DNA from: Ga0077560 sp046330435 | GTDB lineage: Bacteria; Actinomycetota; Thermoleophilia; Miltoncostaeales; Miltoncostaeaceae | NCBI GenBank assembly: GCA_046330435.1 | Contig: JAXLST010000008.1 | Coordinates: 62,001 to 126,000 of the forward strand | Reading direction: 5' to 3' | Length of the DNA stretch: 64,000 nucleotides | Part shown: positions 23,279 to 31,652 of the stretch, piece after piece | Layout: each line of letters begins with the position of its first letter | Numbering within the stretch: the first letter of the stretch is position 1 | Notes under the pieces: generated by a model | What the model was told of the DNA's origin: nothing | The model's input: the letters and a program-made list of their open reading frames with translations, nothing else | The model's database searches: none | Program-made: the position numbers and the translations under genes

Positions 23279-24927
23279 TTCGCGGCCCGGTCGTAGGTGT
23301 CGGACGTGATGCCCTCCATGCGCAGCTCGACCTTCCGGACGCGCTCGGTGGGGGTCTTCGGCAGGTGGTCCATCACCCGCACGTACCGCGGCAGCGCGAA
23401 GTACGGCATCTTGGGCTCCAGGTCGTCCAGCAGCTTCGCCGGGTCGAGGGTGTCCCCGCGGGGCACGACGCACACGAGGATCTCGTCCTCCGCGGACGCC
23501 CCCTCCAGGGCCTTCACGCCCACGGCGGCGGCCTCCAGCACGTCCGGGTGCGACAGCACGGTCTGCTCCACCTCCACCGACGACACGTTCTCCCCGCGCC
23601 GCCGGATGTAGTCCTTGAGGCGGTCGCGGAAGTACAGGTACCCGTCGGTGTCCATCTCGCCCAGGTCGCCGGTGTGGAGCTTGAGGTTCTTGAAGTCCTC
23701 GGCGGTCTTCTCCGGCATCCCGACGTACGCGCGCATGACGATGTTCGGGATCTTCATGTCCACGACGATCTCGCCCTGGGTGTTGGGCGGCTGCGGCCGG
23801 TCCGTCCCGGGCTCGACCACCGTCACCTCGAAGCCCGGCGTGGCGATGCCGCAGCTGCCGGGGCGGGGGGAGCGGCCCGGCGGGTGGTAGGTCACCATGC
23901 CGGTCTCGGTGAGGCCGTAGCCCTCGATGAAGCGGATGCCGAAACGGTCCTGGAAGTCGAAGTAGATGTCCTTCGGCGCCGGCATCGCCATGATCCGCGT
24001 GACCGTGTGGGCGCGGTCCAGGTCACCCGGCGGGGTGTTCCAGATGAAGTAGTTGATGGCGCTCACCGTGTTGAGGATGGTGGCGCCGCACTCGGTCACC
24101 GACGGCCAGAACCGGCTCGAGGAGTACCGCTCCTGGAACTGGATGCGGGCCCCGGCGATCATCGCCGGGTAGGCCGCCAGCACCTGCGCGTTGCTGTGGA
24201 ACAGCGGCAGGCACGAGTAGAAGACGTCGTCCTCGGTGACGTCGCACACCAGCGTGTACGTCTTGCCGGAGAAGTAGTCCGAGGCGTGCTGCTTGATGAC
24301 GCCCTTGCTGCGGCCCGTCGTGCCGGAGGTGAACATGATGCGGGCGTCGCCGGTCCAGGGGACCTCGATGCCGGGGTCGGCGTCGGTCGCGCCGTCCAGG
24401 AACGCCTCCAGGGTCTCCCACGGCTTGCGGGGGTCCGGGCCCTTCCGGTTGCCGGTGGGCACCACCACCACGCGCTCCAGCAGCGGCAGCTCGTCGCTGA
24501 CACCGTCGAGCTCCTCCAGGAAGCAGTCGCCGATCATCAGCATCCGCGACTGCGGCAGGTTGACCGCCCACGAGAGGAAGTCGCCCCGGTAGGCGGTGTT
24601 GATGGGGCACTGGGTGGCGCCGGCGGTGAGGATCCCGAACCAGATCTCCAGGTGCGGCTCCATGTTCGGCAGCAGCGTGGAGACCACGTCCCCGGTGCCC
24701 AGGCCGTGGCGGATGAGGGCGTTGGCCACGCGGTTGCTGCGCGCCCGCATCCCGCCGTAGGTGATCCACTCGCCGTCCCCGAAGCGGTAGTACGGCCGGT
24801 CGGGGGTCGCCTCCGCCCGTTTGGCGAGGATCCGCGGCAGCACCCACTCGGTGGGGTCCTCGTGGCGGTACCAGTCACTCCACTCCTGCTGCGACACGCT
24901 TCTGGCCTCCGGGTCGGTCCGCCGCAT
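23275..24927 (-). CDS. Acyl-CoA synthetase (AMP-forming), CaiC-like
   Basis: 550 residues. Adenylation motifs: MFTSGTTGRSKGVIKQHAS (A3), EGYGLTETGM (A5), KLHTGDLGEMDTDGYLYFRD (A7/A8) with hinge RLKDYIRRRGENVSSVEVE, and catalytic Lys near ERVRKVEL. It activates a carboxylic acid as acyl-AMP and then as a CoA thioester. Overall length and loop pattern resemble crotonobetaine/carnitine-CoA ligases, but substrate is a guess. It heads a three-gene operon with the aldehyde dehydrogenase and the CMD-hydrolase fusion. A promoter (TTGACC-N17-TAAGAA) lies 18 bases upstream of ATG 24927. Confidence 0.92.
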   Translation of the reverse strand: MRRTDPEARSVSQQEWSDWYRHEDPTEWVLPRILAKRAEATPDRPYYRFGDGEWITYGGMRARSNRVANALIRHGLGTGDVVSTLLPNMEPHLEIWFGILTAGATQCPINTAYRGDFLSWAVNLPQSRMLMIGDCFLEELDGVSDELPLLERVVVVPTGNRKGPDPRKPWETLEAFLDGATDADPGIEVPWTGDARIMFTSGTTGRSKGVIKQHASDYFSGKTYTLVCDVTEDDVFYSCLPLFHSNAQVLAAYPAMIAGARIQFQERYSSSRFWPSVTECGATILNTVSAINYFIWNTPPGDLDRAHTVTRIMAMPAPKDIYFDFQDRFGIRFIEGYGLTETGMVTYHPPGRSPRPGSCGIATPGFEVTVVEPGTDRPQPPNTQGEIVVDMKIPNIVMRAYVGMPEKTAEDFKNLKLHTGDLGEMDTDGYLYFRDRLKDYIRRRGENVSSVEVEQTVLSHPDVLEAAAVGVKALEGASAEDEILVCVVPRGDTLDPAKLLDDLEPKMPYFALPRYVRVMDHLPKTPTERVRKVELRMEGITSDTYDRAAK

Positions 24928-24944
24928 CGCGACGGTGGCGGCAG

Positions 24945-24973
24945 TTCTTACCGACCCGTTTGTCGGCGGTCAA
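24945..24973 (-). promoter_or_regulatory. Promoter of the CoA-ligase operon
   Basis: On the minus strand TTGACC (24968-24973), a 17-bp spacer and TAAGAA (24945-24950), just upstream of the ligase ATG at 24927. A housekeeping-type promoter by pattern; the 5' UTR would be about 10 bases. Confidence 0.5.
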
Positions 24974-25045
24974 AGGGGGGTTCGCCATCCGGGACGATGC
25001 GATGCCCGGTGCGGCGCGCCCGCACCGCGGGCGGCGGTCCCGCCG

Positions 25046-27148
25046 CTATCGGACGGCGGCCGCGGGCTCCAGGAGCCCGTGCGCGTGCAGCGCGACCATC
25101 CCGTCCACGACCTCGGGGCAGAAGTGCGTCCCGCTGCCCGACACGATCCGCGCCAGCGCCTCCTCCACGGGGAGCCCCAGCCGGTACGGCCGGTCGGTGG
25201 TCATGGCGTCCCAGCTGTCGGCGACGGTGAGGATGCGCGCGCCGTCCGGGATGGCGTCCCCGGCGAGCATGTCCGGGTAGCCGGCCCCGTCGTACCGCTC
25301 GTGGTGGGAGCGCACCCACCGGGCCTGCTCGGCCGACAGGACGTCCGCGAAGATCTGGGCGCCCATGGCGGCGTGCCCCTCCACCCGCAGGCGCTCCTCC
25401 TCGGTGAGGGCGGACTCCTTGAGCAGGATCGCGTCCGGCACGCCGATCTTGCCGACGTCGTGCACGAGGGCCGCCTCCTGCAGGGCGATGATGCGCGGGT
25501 GGTCCCAGCCCAGGGCCGTGGCCAGCCGCACGCACAGGTCCGCGACCCGCTCGGAGTGCTGGGCCGTGTAGCGGTCCCTGGCGTCCACCGCGCGGGCGAG
25601 CACGCGCATGGCGTTGAGCGCCTGGGTGCGCATGAGCTGCCGGGCCCGCTCCTCGGCCGACAGCGCCCGCACCACCTCGGTGCTGTACCGGAACACCAAG
25701 TCCCGGCCCTGCGCCTTCGCCCAGTACAGGGCGCCGTCGGCGAGCTTGACCAGCTCGGCGGCGTCCCGGGCGTGGCGCATGTCGGCCACGCCACCCGAGA
25801 CGGTGATGCGGCGCATCCCGGGCAGCTCGATGGTCGAGATCGCGTGGCGGGCGCGCTCCGCCGCGTCCCACGCGGCCAGGTCGTCCGCGCCGGGCAGGAC
25901 CCACCCGAACTCCTCGCCGCCGATGCGGGCGACGACGTCGTCGGTGCGCGCCACGTCGCGCAGGCGGTCCGCGACGGCGCGCAGCAGCGCGTCGCCGGAC
26001 TGGTGCCCGTGCGCCTCGTTGACCAGCGCGAAGTGGTCGAGGTCCAGCAGCACCACCGACACCGGCTCCCGGGCGGCCTGCGCGTGCGCCACCTCCTCCG
26101 CCAGACGCTCGCGGAACGGCCGGTGCGTGAGCAGGCCGGTCAGCGGGTCGCGGGCCGCCCTGCGCTCCGACGCCTCCAGGTCGCGCGCCAGCGCCCAGCT
26201 CTCGGTGCGCAGCAGCGCGCCCCGCACCAGGACGGCGAGCAGGCCGCCCGAGGCCAGCACGACGGCGGCCGGGCTCACCTCGCGCAGGCCGGCGACGACG
26301 AGGATCGCCATGGCCACCACCCCGAGGGCCGCGGGCACCGCCACCGGCAGGGCGGACGGCCGGCGCGACGGCGCGATGCGGTGGAACTCCAGCCACCCCG
26401 CGGCGCCGATCACCAGGTACGCGAAGGGCAGCAGGATGCGGTCGAGGGGGTGCGCGACCCCATGCCCCAGCCCGGACAGGTACGTGAGGTCCCCGGCCAG
26501 CAGCAGCCCGGCGCCCGCCAGGAGCCCGCCGACCGTGGCGCACGGCCGCCAGCCCGACAGGGCGCCGGCACCGAACACCATCGCCACCAGTGCCAGGTCC
26601 CACATGGGGAACGCCAGGCTGACGGCCATCGCCAGGCGGTCCCCCTGCCCGTCCATCGCCCACGGCGCCAGCAGGGCCACGCCCCCGGCCGCGACCGTGA
26701 GCGCCGCGGCGGCGGCGTCGGTGAGCGTGGTCCAGGTCGCCCGGGGGACGGCGTCCCGCAGCACCGCCCCGAGGCCGAGCGTGAGGGCCGCCATGCCGCA
26801 CAGCCGGATGGCCTCGGCGACCGAGACCTCCGGCTCCCCCGTGGCCGACCACACCGCGTCCCCCAGGGCCAGCAGCGCGATCCCGCAGCCGATCAGCGCC
26901 CAGCGCACGCGGTCCCGGGGCACCAGGAAAGCACGGGTGAGCGCCACGGCGCCCGCCGCGCACGTCGCGGTCTCGCCGAAGGCCCGCACCACGCCGCCGG
27001 GAACCGCGCCCCCCAGCAGGAGCAGCGCCCATTGCCCGCAGGCCGCGGCGGCCACCAGCACCCACAGCGCGATCAGGAGGCGGCGTTCGGGGCGGCGGAG
27101 GGCGGTCAGCGGGCGCAGCGACACGGGGGAGTCGCCGGTACGTCCCAT
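25046..27148 (-). CDS. Membrane GGDEF / HD-GYP bifunctional c-di-GMP enzyme
   Basis: 700 residues from ATG 27148. The N-terminal half has about ten TM segments with no known sensor name (for example RRLLIALWVLVAAAACGQWA and ILLPFAYLVIGAAGWLEF). A GGDEF domain follows (DPLTGLLTHRPFRERLAEE, active site RIGGEEFGWVLPG), with an intact inhibitory I-site RTDD five residues before it. The C-terminus is an HD-GYP phosphodiesterase (YTAQHSERVADLCVRLA, HDVGKIGVPDAILL, SHHERYDGAGYPD, ADSWDAMTTDRPYR). Both the synthase and hydrolase sites look complete, so net activity depends on the membrane signal. A single-gene unit. Confidence 0.92.
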   Translation of the reverse strand: MGRTGDSPVSLRPLTALRRPERRLLIALWVLVAAAACGQWALLLLGGAVPGGVVRAFGETATCAAGAVALTRAFLVPRDRVRWALIGCGIALLALGDAVWSATGEPEVSVAEAIRLCGMAALTLGLGAVLRDAVPRATWTTLTDAAAAALTVAAGGVALLAPWAMDGQGDRLAMAVSLAFPMWDLALVAMVFGAGALSGWRPCATVGGLLAGAGLLLAGDLTYLSGLGHGVAHPLDRILLPFAYLVIGAAGWLEFHRIAPSRRPSALPVAVPAALGVVAMAILVVAGLREVSPAAVVLASGGLLAVLVRGALLRTESWALARDLEASERRAARDPLTGLLTHRPFRERLAEEVAHAQAAREPVSVVLLDLDHFALVNEAHGHQSGDALLRAVADRLRDVARTDDVVARIGGEEFGWVLPGADDLAAWDAAERARHAISTIELPGMRRITVSGGVADMRHARDAAELVKLADGALYWAKAQGRDLVFRYSTEVVRALSAEERARQLMRTQALNAMRVLARAVDARDRYTAQHSERVADLCVRLATALGWDHPRIIALQEAALVHDVGKIGVPDAILLKESALTEEERLRVEGHAAMGAQIFADVLSAEQARWVRSHHERYDGAGYPDMLAGDAIPDGARILTVADSWDAMTTDRPYRLGLPVEEALARIVSGSGTHFCPEVVDGMVALHAHGLLEPAAAVR

Positions 27149-27254
27149 GACATGCGTATCGGCCGCAAGACGCCCGATCTGACCCGCACGCCGCCCGCGG
27201 GATCGGCCGCGCCGGGCGCGAGAATGGCACCGGAACCGCGACATCGGAGGAGCC

Positions 27255-27497
27255 ATGACGGACGATCCGCTCACCCCCTCGACCGGGCGGCGCTGGCGGC
27301 GATGCGCGCGGCCGGGGAGCCCGTTCGCGAGCGGGTGCTGTTCGAACGCGCCGGCGGCGACGCGGCGCCCGGAGACCTTCAGCGCGGCGCTCGAGCGCCT
27401 CGCCTCCCTGGGGCACGCGCACGTGGCGTTCGACCGGGACGCGCCCGGGCGGGACCCCGAGCCGTTCGAGGCCCGCATGTGGCGCGCGGTCGACTGA
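27255..27497 (+). pseudogene. Small conserved-looking protein with two compensating frameshifts
   Basis: ATG 27255 has a good RBS (GGAGGAGCC at 27246-27254). Frame 1 reads MTDDPLTP, then turns Arg/Trp/Cys-rich and unnatural until about 27369. Meanwhile frame 2 gives LDRAALAAMRAAGEPVRERV and LFERAGGDAAP, and frame 1 resumes with ETFSAALERLASLGHAHVAF to EARMWRAVD. One C missing from the run at 27274-27278 and one extra C at 27368-27370 would explain both. The 80-residue frame-1 reading is open throughout, so a real but odd protein cannot be excluded. Function unknown. Confidence 0.6.
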
Positions 27498-27510
27498 CGA
27501 CCCCTCCGGG

Positions 27511-27548
27511 CGGGAACCGCGGGTCCCGGAGTCCGGTTCCCGGGACCC
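27511..27548. other. Two competing 9-bp hairpins (pseudoknot topology)
   Basis: Segment A CGGGAACCG (27511-27519) pairs with CGGTTCCCG (27534-27542). Segment B GGGTCCCGG (27521-27529) pairs with CCGGGACCC (27540-27548). The order A-B-A'-B' with a 3-base overlap means either one hairpin or the other, or a pseudoknot. It lies 14 bases after the small gene and about 240 bases before the peptide-transport operon. It may be a terminator, or an RNA switch in the leader of that operon. Confidence 0.55.
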
Positions 27549-27785
27549 GGCGGCCCATGTGACCCTGCCGGGGCGGGTCATCCGTCAGTGCAACGACCCG
27601 GGAAGGCACGGGAGGCGGCCCGGGGTCTTCCGCAGCACCCCCCGGCGGTGGGAGTGTGACCGGTCATATCCGGCCGTTCCCGCCGGACGATCCCCGGGAG
27701 GACCCACGCCCACCAACGCCCCCATGAGCCCGGAGCGTCGGCGCTGACCACGGCGCCCGTCACCGGCGGCGACGAGCCGATCAGC

Positions 27786-28718
27786 ATGGAGCCCGCCACG
27801 GTCCCCGGCGTTCAGGCCCGGACCCCGTGGCAGCTGTTCCTCCTGAGGTTCCGCCGCGACCGCTGGGCGATGGCGTCGCTGGTCTTCATCGGCCTGCTGG
27901 TCGTGCTCGCCCTGGTCGCGCCGCTCATCGCCAACATCAGCGGCCACGACCCGAACCAGCTGTTCCGGCAGATGACCGACGACTTCGGGCTGCCGAAGGG
28001 CCCCAACGGGTCGTTCTGGTTCGGCGCGGACGGCTCGGGGCGGGACGTCCTGGTGCGGATCGCCTACGGGGCGCGCGTGTCGCTCATCGTGGGCGTGCTC
28101 GCCACCGGCGTCGCCGTGATCATCGGCGTCACCCTGGGGCTCATCGCCGGCTACCGCGGCGGGATCATCGACACCCTCATCTCGCGGACCGCGGACATCG
28201 TGCTGTCCCTGCCGCTGCTGCTGTTCGCGATCGGCATCGTCACCGCGTGCGGCAGCTCCCGGGAGGGCTGCTTCGGCGGGGCCGTCAAGCCCGGCCTCAT
28301 GCTGGTGATCATCGTGATCGCGTTCTTCAGCTGGCCGTACGTGGCGAAGATCGTGCGCGGCGCCGTGCTCTCGCTCCGGGAGCGGGAGTTCGTGGAGGCC
28401 AGCCGGTCCGTGGGCGCCAGCGACATGACGATCATGTTCCGGGAGATCCTCCCCAACCTGATCTCCGTGATCATCGTCTACGCCTCGCTGCTGGTGCCGC
28501 AGAACATCCTGTTCGAGGCGTACCTCTCGTTCCTGGGGCTCGGCGTGCCGGACTCCACCCCGTCGTGGGGGCGCATGATCAGCGACGCCTCCGACATCTT
28601 CGACGTCGCATGGTGGCTGATGCTCTTCCCGGGCATCTTCCTCCTGCTGACCGTGCTTGCGTTCAACCTGCTGGGCGACGGGCTGCGTGATGCGCTCGAT
28701 CCGAAGGCGGACCGGTGA
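27786..28718 (+). CDS. dppC: Peptide ABC transporter permease, DppC-like
   Basis: 310-residue inner-membrane permease. The N-terminal cytoplasmic segment with WQLFLLRFRRDRWAMASLVF is typical of DppC/OppC. Six TM helices follow, with the conserved EAA loop EFVEASRSVGASDMTIMFRE and ILPN just after. It pairs with DppB to form the transmembrane channel of a type I importer. It opens a five-gene operon in the unusual order C-SBP-B-D-F, 22 bases before the binding protein. ATG 27786 is used; in-frame CTG codons further up are less likely. Confidence 0.92.
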   Translation: MEPATVPGVQARTPWQLFLLRFRRDRWAMASLVFIGLLVVLALVAPLIANISGHDPNQLFRQMTDDFGLPKGPNGSFWFGADGSGRDVLVRIAYGARVSLIVGVLATGVAVIIGVTLGLIAGYRGGIIDTLISRTADIVLSLPLLLFAIGIVTACGSSREGCFGGAVKPGLMLVIIVIAFFSWPYVAKIVRGAVLSLREREFVEASRSVGASDMTIMFREILPNLISVIIVYASLLVPQNILFEAYLSFLGLGVPDSTPSWGRMISDASDIFDVAWWLMLFPGIFLLLTVLAFNLLGDGLRDALDPKADR

Positions 28719-28740
28719 CCACCAAGGAGGACATGACGTC

Positions 28741-30621
28741 ATGAGACCCCGGAAGAAGGGGACCTGGGCCCTGTTCGGGGCGCTGGTGCTGGCGGGCTCT
28801 CTGGGCCTCGCGGCGTGCGGAGGCAGTGACTCCGGCTCCAGCGACACGAACGGTGGGAGCGGCGGCCAGACCGCCGCGAAGGGCGGGATCTACCGTGTCG
28901 GCACCACCGACTTCGGCTTCAACGGCGGCTTCGACCCGTCCGGCGAGTACCTGGGCTGGGCCTGGGACCTCTACTCGAACCTGCTGACCCGTCAGCTCAC
29001 CGGCTACCGGCACACGCAGGGCGCCGCGGGCGTCGAGCTCGTGCCGGACCTCGCCGAGTCCATCCCGGAGCCGACCGACGGCGGCACCACCTGGACCTTC
29101 AAGATCAAGAAGGGCGTCAAGTTCGGCCCGCCCGTCAACCGCGAGGTCACGAGCAAGGACATCGTGACCGCGTTCGAGCGCATCGGGACCGACTCCGTGG
29201 TGGCCCAGTACGGCTTCTACTACTCCGACATCGTCGGGATGAAGGAGTTCAAGGAGGGCAAGGCCAAGACGATCGCCGGCATCACCACGCCGGACGACTC
29301 CACGATCGTCTTCAAGACCACGAAGCCCATCGGCGACTTCGGCTACCGCCTCGCGATGCCCGCGACCGGCCCGATGCCGAAGGAGATCACGGACTGCTTC
29401 ACCAAGGCCGGCGAGTACGGCCGCTACGTGATCGCCACCGGCCCGTACATGATCAAGGGCTCGGACAAGCTGGACTCGACCAGCTGCAAGACCATGAAGC
29501 CCATCAGCGGCTTCAACCCGACCAAGCAGCTCAGCCTGGTCCGGAACCCGAACTACGACCCCGCGACCGACAGCCAGGAGCAGCGCGAGGCGCTGCCCGA
29601 CGGGTTCGAGTTCATCATCAACACGAACCAGAAGGACATCTTCGACAAGATCGAGGCCGGGGAGTACGAGGACTCGGTCGACGCCGTCCCGCCGGACGTC
29701 GCGCGGCGCTACAGCACCGACGACGCCCTCAAGGACCGCCTCAAGTCGTTCACGGACGACTCGACGAACTACATCTACATGAACCTGGCCGAGGCCCCGT
29801 TCGATGACGTGAACGTCCGCAAGGCCGTGAACTTCATCATGGACAAGGACGCCCTGCGCCGCGCCTGGGGTGGCCCGCTGTACGGCGAGATCGGCACGCA
29901 CATCGCGCCGCCGACCCTCTACCCGGGTTCCACGGAGTTCGACGGGTACGACCCGTACGCGTCCGAGAACAACGCCGGTGACCTGGCGAAGGCCCAGGAG
30001 GCCATGAAGGCCTCCGCCTACGACACCAACAAGGACGGCACCTGCGACGCCGGCTCCTGCAGCGGCGTGCTGTTCCTCAACCGCAGCATCGAGCCCTTCG
30101 TGAAGATGACCCCGGTCATCCGCGAGTCGCTCGCCAAGATCGGCATCAAGGTGCAGGTCCGCGAGCTGCCCACCGGCCCGGCCTACGAGACCAGCGGCAC
30201 GGTCTCCAACCGGATCCAGATCGGCTCGAACGCCCGCTGGGGCAAGGACTACCCGGACCTCACCACCTTCATGGTGCTGTTCGACGGGCGGAACATCCTG
30301 GCGACGGGCAACAGCAACTACTCGCTCACCGGCATGACCGCCGCGCAGGCGAAGGAGTTCAAGGTCCCGTACCCCAAGGGCGGCGTCCCGTCGGTCGACG
30401 CGGACATCGACAAGTGCAACGCGGCCCTCGGCGAGGAGCGCACCTCCTGCTGGGCGGCGCTGGACAAGAAGCTCATGGAAGAGGTCGTCCCGTGGGTCCC
30501 GTACATGTTCGGCAAGAACACGGACCTGCTCGGCCCGGCCGTCACCAAGTGGGACTTCGACCAGTTCAGCGGCGAGGCGGCCTACGCCCACGTCGCGGTG
30601 GACCCGTCGAAGCAGAAGTGA
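28741..30621 (+). CDS. dppA: Peptide-binding lipoprotein (SBP family 5)
   Basis: 626 residues. The signal II lipobox LGLAACGG (Cys about residue 26) anchors it outside the membrane, followed by a Gly/Ser linker. The SBP_bac_5 core holds VRNPNYDPATDSQEQREALPD, KAVNFIMDKDALRRAWGGP and the cluster-1 type region GGTTWTFKIKKGVKFGPPVN. It binds oligopeptides or similar solutes and delivers them to DppBC. An excellent AAGGAGG (28724-28730) precedes the ATG at 28741; a 3-codon mini-ORF (ATG 28733) ends in an ATGA overlap with it. Length is greater than the usual 520-550 residues. Confidence 0.95.
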   Translation: MRPRKKGTWALFGALVLAGSLGLAACGGSDSGSSDTNGGSGGQTAAKGGIYRVGTTDFGFNGGFDPSGEYLGWAWDLYSNLLTRQLTGYRHTQGAAGVELVPDLAESIPEPTDGGTTWTFKIKKGVKFGPPVNREVTSKDIVTAFERIGTDSVVAQYGFYYSDIVGMKEFKEGKAKTIAGITTPDDSTIVFKTTKPIGDFGYRLAMPATGPMPKEITDCFTKAGEYGRYVIATGPYMIKGSDKLDSTSCKTMKPISGFNPTKQLSLVRNPNYDPATDSQEQREALPDGFEFIINTNQKDIFDKIEAGEYEDSVDAVPPDVARRYSTDDALKDRLKSFTDDSTNYIYMNLAEAPFDDVNVRKAVNFIMDKDALRRAWGGPLYGEIGTHIAPPTLYPGSTEFDGYDPYASENNAGDLAKAQEAMKASAYDTNKDGTCDAGSCSGVLFLNRSIEPFVKMTPVIRESLAKIGIKVQVRELPTGPAYETSGTVSNRIQIGSNARWGKDYPDLTTFMVLFDGRNILATGNSNYSLTGMTAAQAKEFKVPYPKGGVPSVDADIDKCNAALGEERTSCWAALDKKLMEEVVPWVPYMFGKNTDLLGPAVTKWDFDQFSGEAAYAHVAVDPSKQK

Positions 30622-30632
30622 GCTGAGCCGTT

Positions 30633-30662
30633 CGCGGCGGGGCGCTCCGGCGCCCCGCCGCG
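30633..30662 (+). terminator. Strong intercistronic hairpin after the binding-protein gene
   Basis: A 13-bp perfect stem, CGCGGCGGGGCGC (30633-30645) with GCGCCCCGCCGCG (30650-30662) around a TCCG loop, between dppA and dppB. No U-tract. In many ABC operons a hairpin here protects or terminates mRNA so that the binding protein is made in excess of the permease. Confidence 0.75.
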
Positions 30663-30686
30663 GCCGGACGCACGTGAGGAGCGTGG

Positions 30687-31652
30687 ATGGGCCGTTACAT
30701 CGTGAGACGACTGCTGTGGACCGTCCTGGTCGTGGTGCTCGTCACGCTGCTCACGTTCGTGATCTTCTTCGTGATGCCCAAGGGCGACCCGGCGATCCGC
30801 TTCGCCGGCAAGAGCCCGACGCCCGAGCTCATCCAGGAGGTCAAGGAGTCGCTCGGGCTCGACAAGAGCGTCCCGGAGCAGTACGGGCTGTTCCTCAAGC
30901 GCCTGGTCACCGGTGACGAGTACGGGTGGCCGGGGCTCGGGAAGTCCTTCCAGAACAAACAGCCGGTCAAACCCGAGCTGGTGCAGCGGGCGCAGGTCAC
31001 GATCACGCTCATCATCGGCGGCGCGCTGCTGTGGCTCGCCATCGGCATCCCGGTGGGCGTCATCTCGGCCCTGCGACGAGGCAGCGCGCTGGACCGAATA
31101 TCGATGGGCACGGCGCTGTTCTTCGTGTCGGCGCCGGTGTTCTGGCTGGGGCTCCTGTCCCTCTATGTGTTCTGGAAGAAGCTGGGGTGGCTCCCCGGCA
31201 CCGGCTACGTGTCGTTCAGCGCCGACCCGGGCGCCTGGTTCAGCCACATGATCCTGCCGTGGATGGTGCTGGCCCTGCTGTTCGCCGCGATCTACGCCCG
31301 CGTGGTGCGCGGCAACATGATCGACGTCATGACCGAGGACTACATCCGCACGGCCCGCGCGAAGGGCCTGTCGGAGCGCCGCGTCGTGATGAAGCACGAG
31401 CTGCGCACCGGCATCACGCCGGTCATCACGCTGCTCGCCATCGACCTGGGGGTGCTGGTGGGCGGCACGATCGTCACCGAGACGGTGTTCAACCTGCAGG
31501 GCCTGGGGAACTGGCTCCTGGTGGCCGCCCAGAACAACGACCTGCCGGTGACGCTCGCGGTGACGGTGCTCGTCGCGACCGCGGTGAGCGTGCTGAGCCT
31601 GGTCGCCGACATCCTCTACGCGGTCCTCGACCCCCGGGTGCGGTACCAGTGA
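30687..31652 (+). CDS. dppB: Peptide ABC transporter permease, DppB-like
   Basis: 321 residues from ATG 30687. N-terminus MGRYIVRRLLWTVLVVVLVT with the RR-L-W pattern of DppB, a large extracytoplasmic loop, six TM helices and the EAA motif DYIRTARAKGLSERRVVMKH with ELRTGITPVITLL. It forms the channel with DppC and couples to the ATPases DppD/DppF. GTGA overlap with dppD downstream. Confidence 0.94.
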   Translation: MGRYIVRRLLWTVLVVVLVTLLTFVIFFVMPKGDPAIRFAGKSPTPELIQEVKESLGLDKSVPEQYGLFLKRLVTGDEYGWPGLGKSFQNKQPVKPELVQRAQVTITLIIGGALLWLAIGIPVGVISALRRGSALDRISMGTALFFVSAPVFWLGLLSLYVFWKKLGWLPGTGYVSFSADPGAWFSHMILPWMVLALLFAAIYARVVRGNMIDVMTEDYIRTARAKGLSERRVVMKHELRTGITPVITLLAIDLGVLVGGTIVTETVFNLQGLGNWLLVAAQNNDLPVTLAVTVLVATAVSVLSLVADILYAVLDPRVRYQ

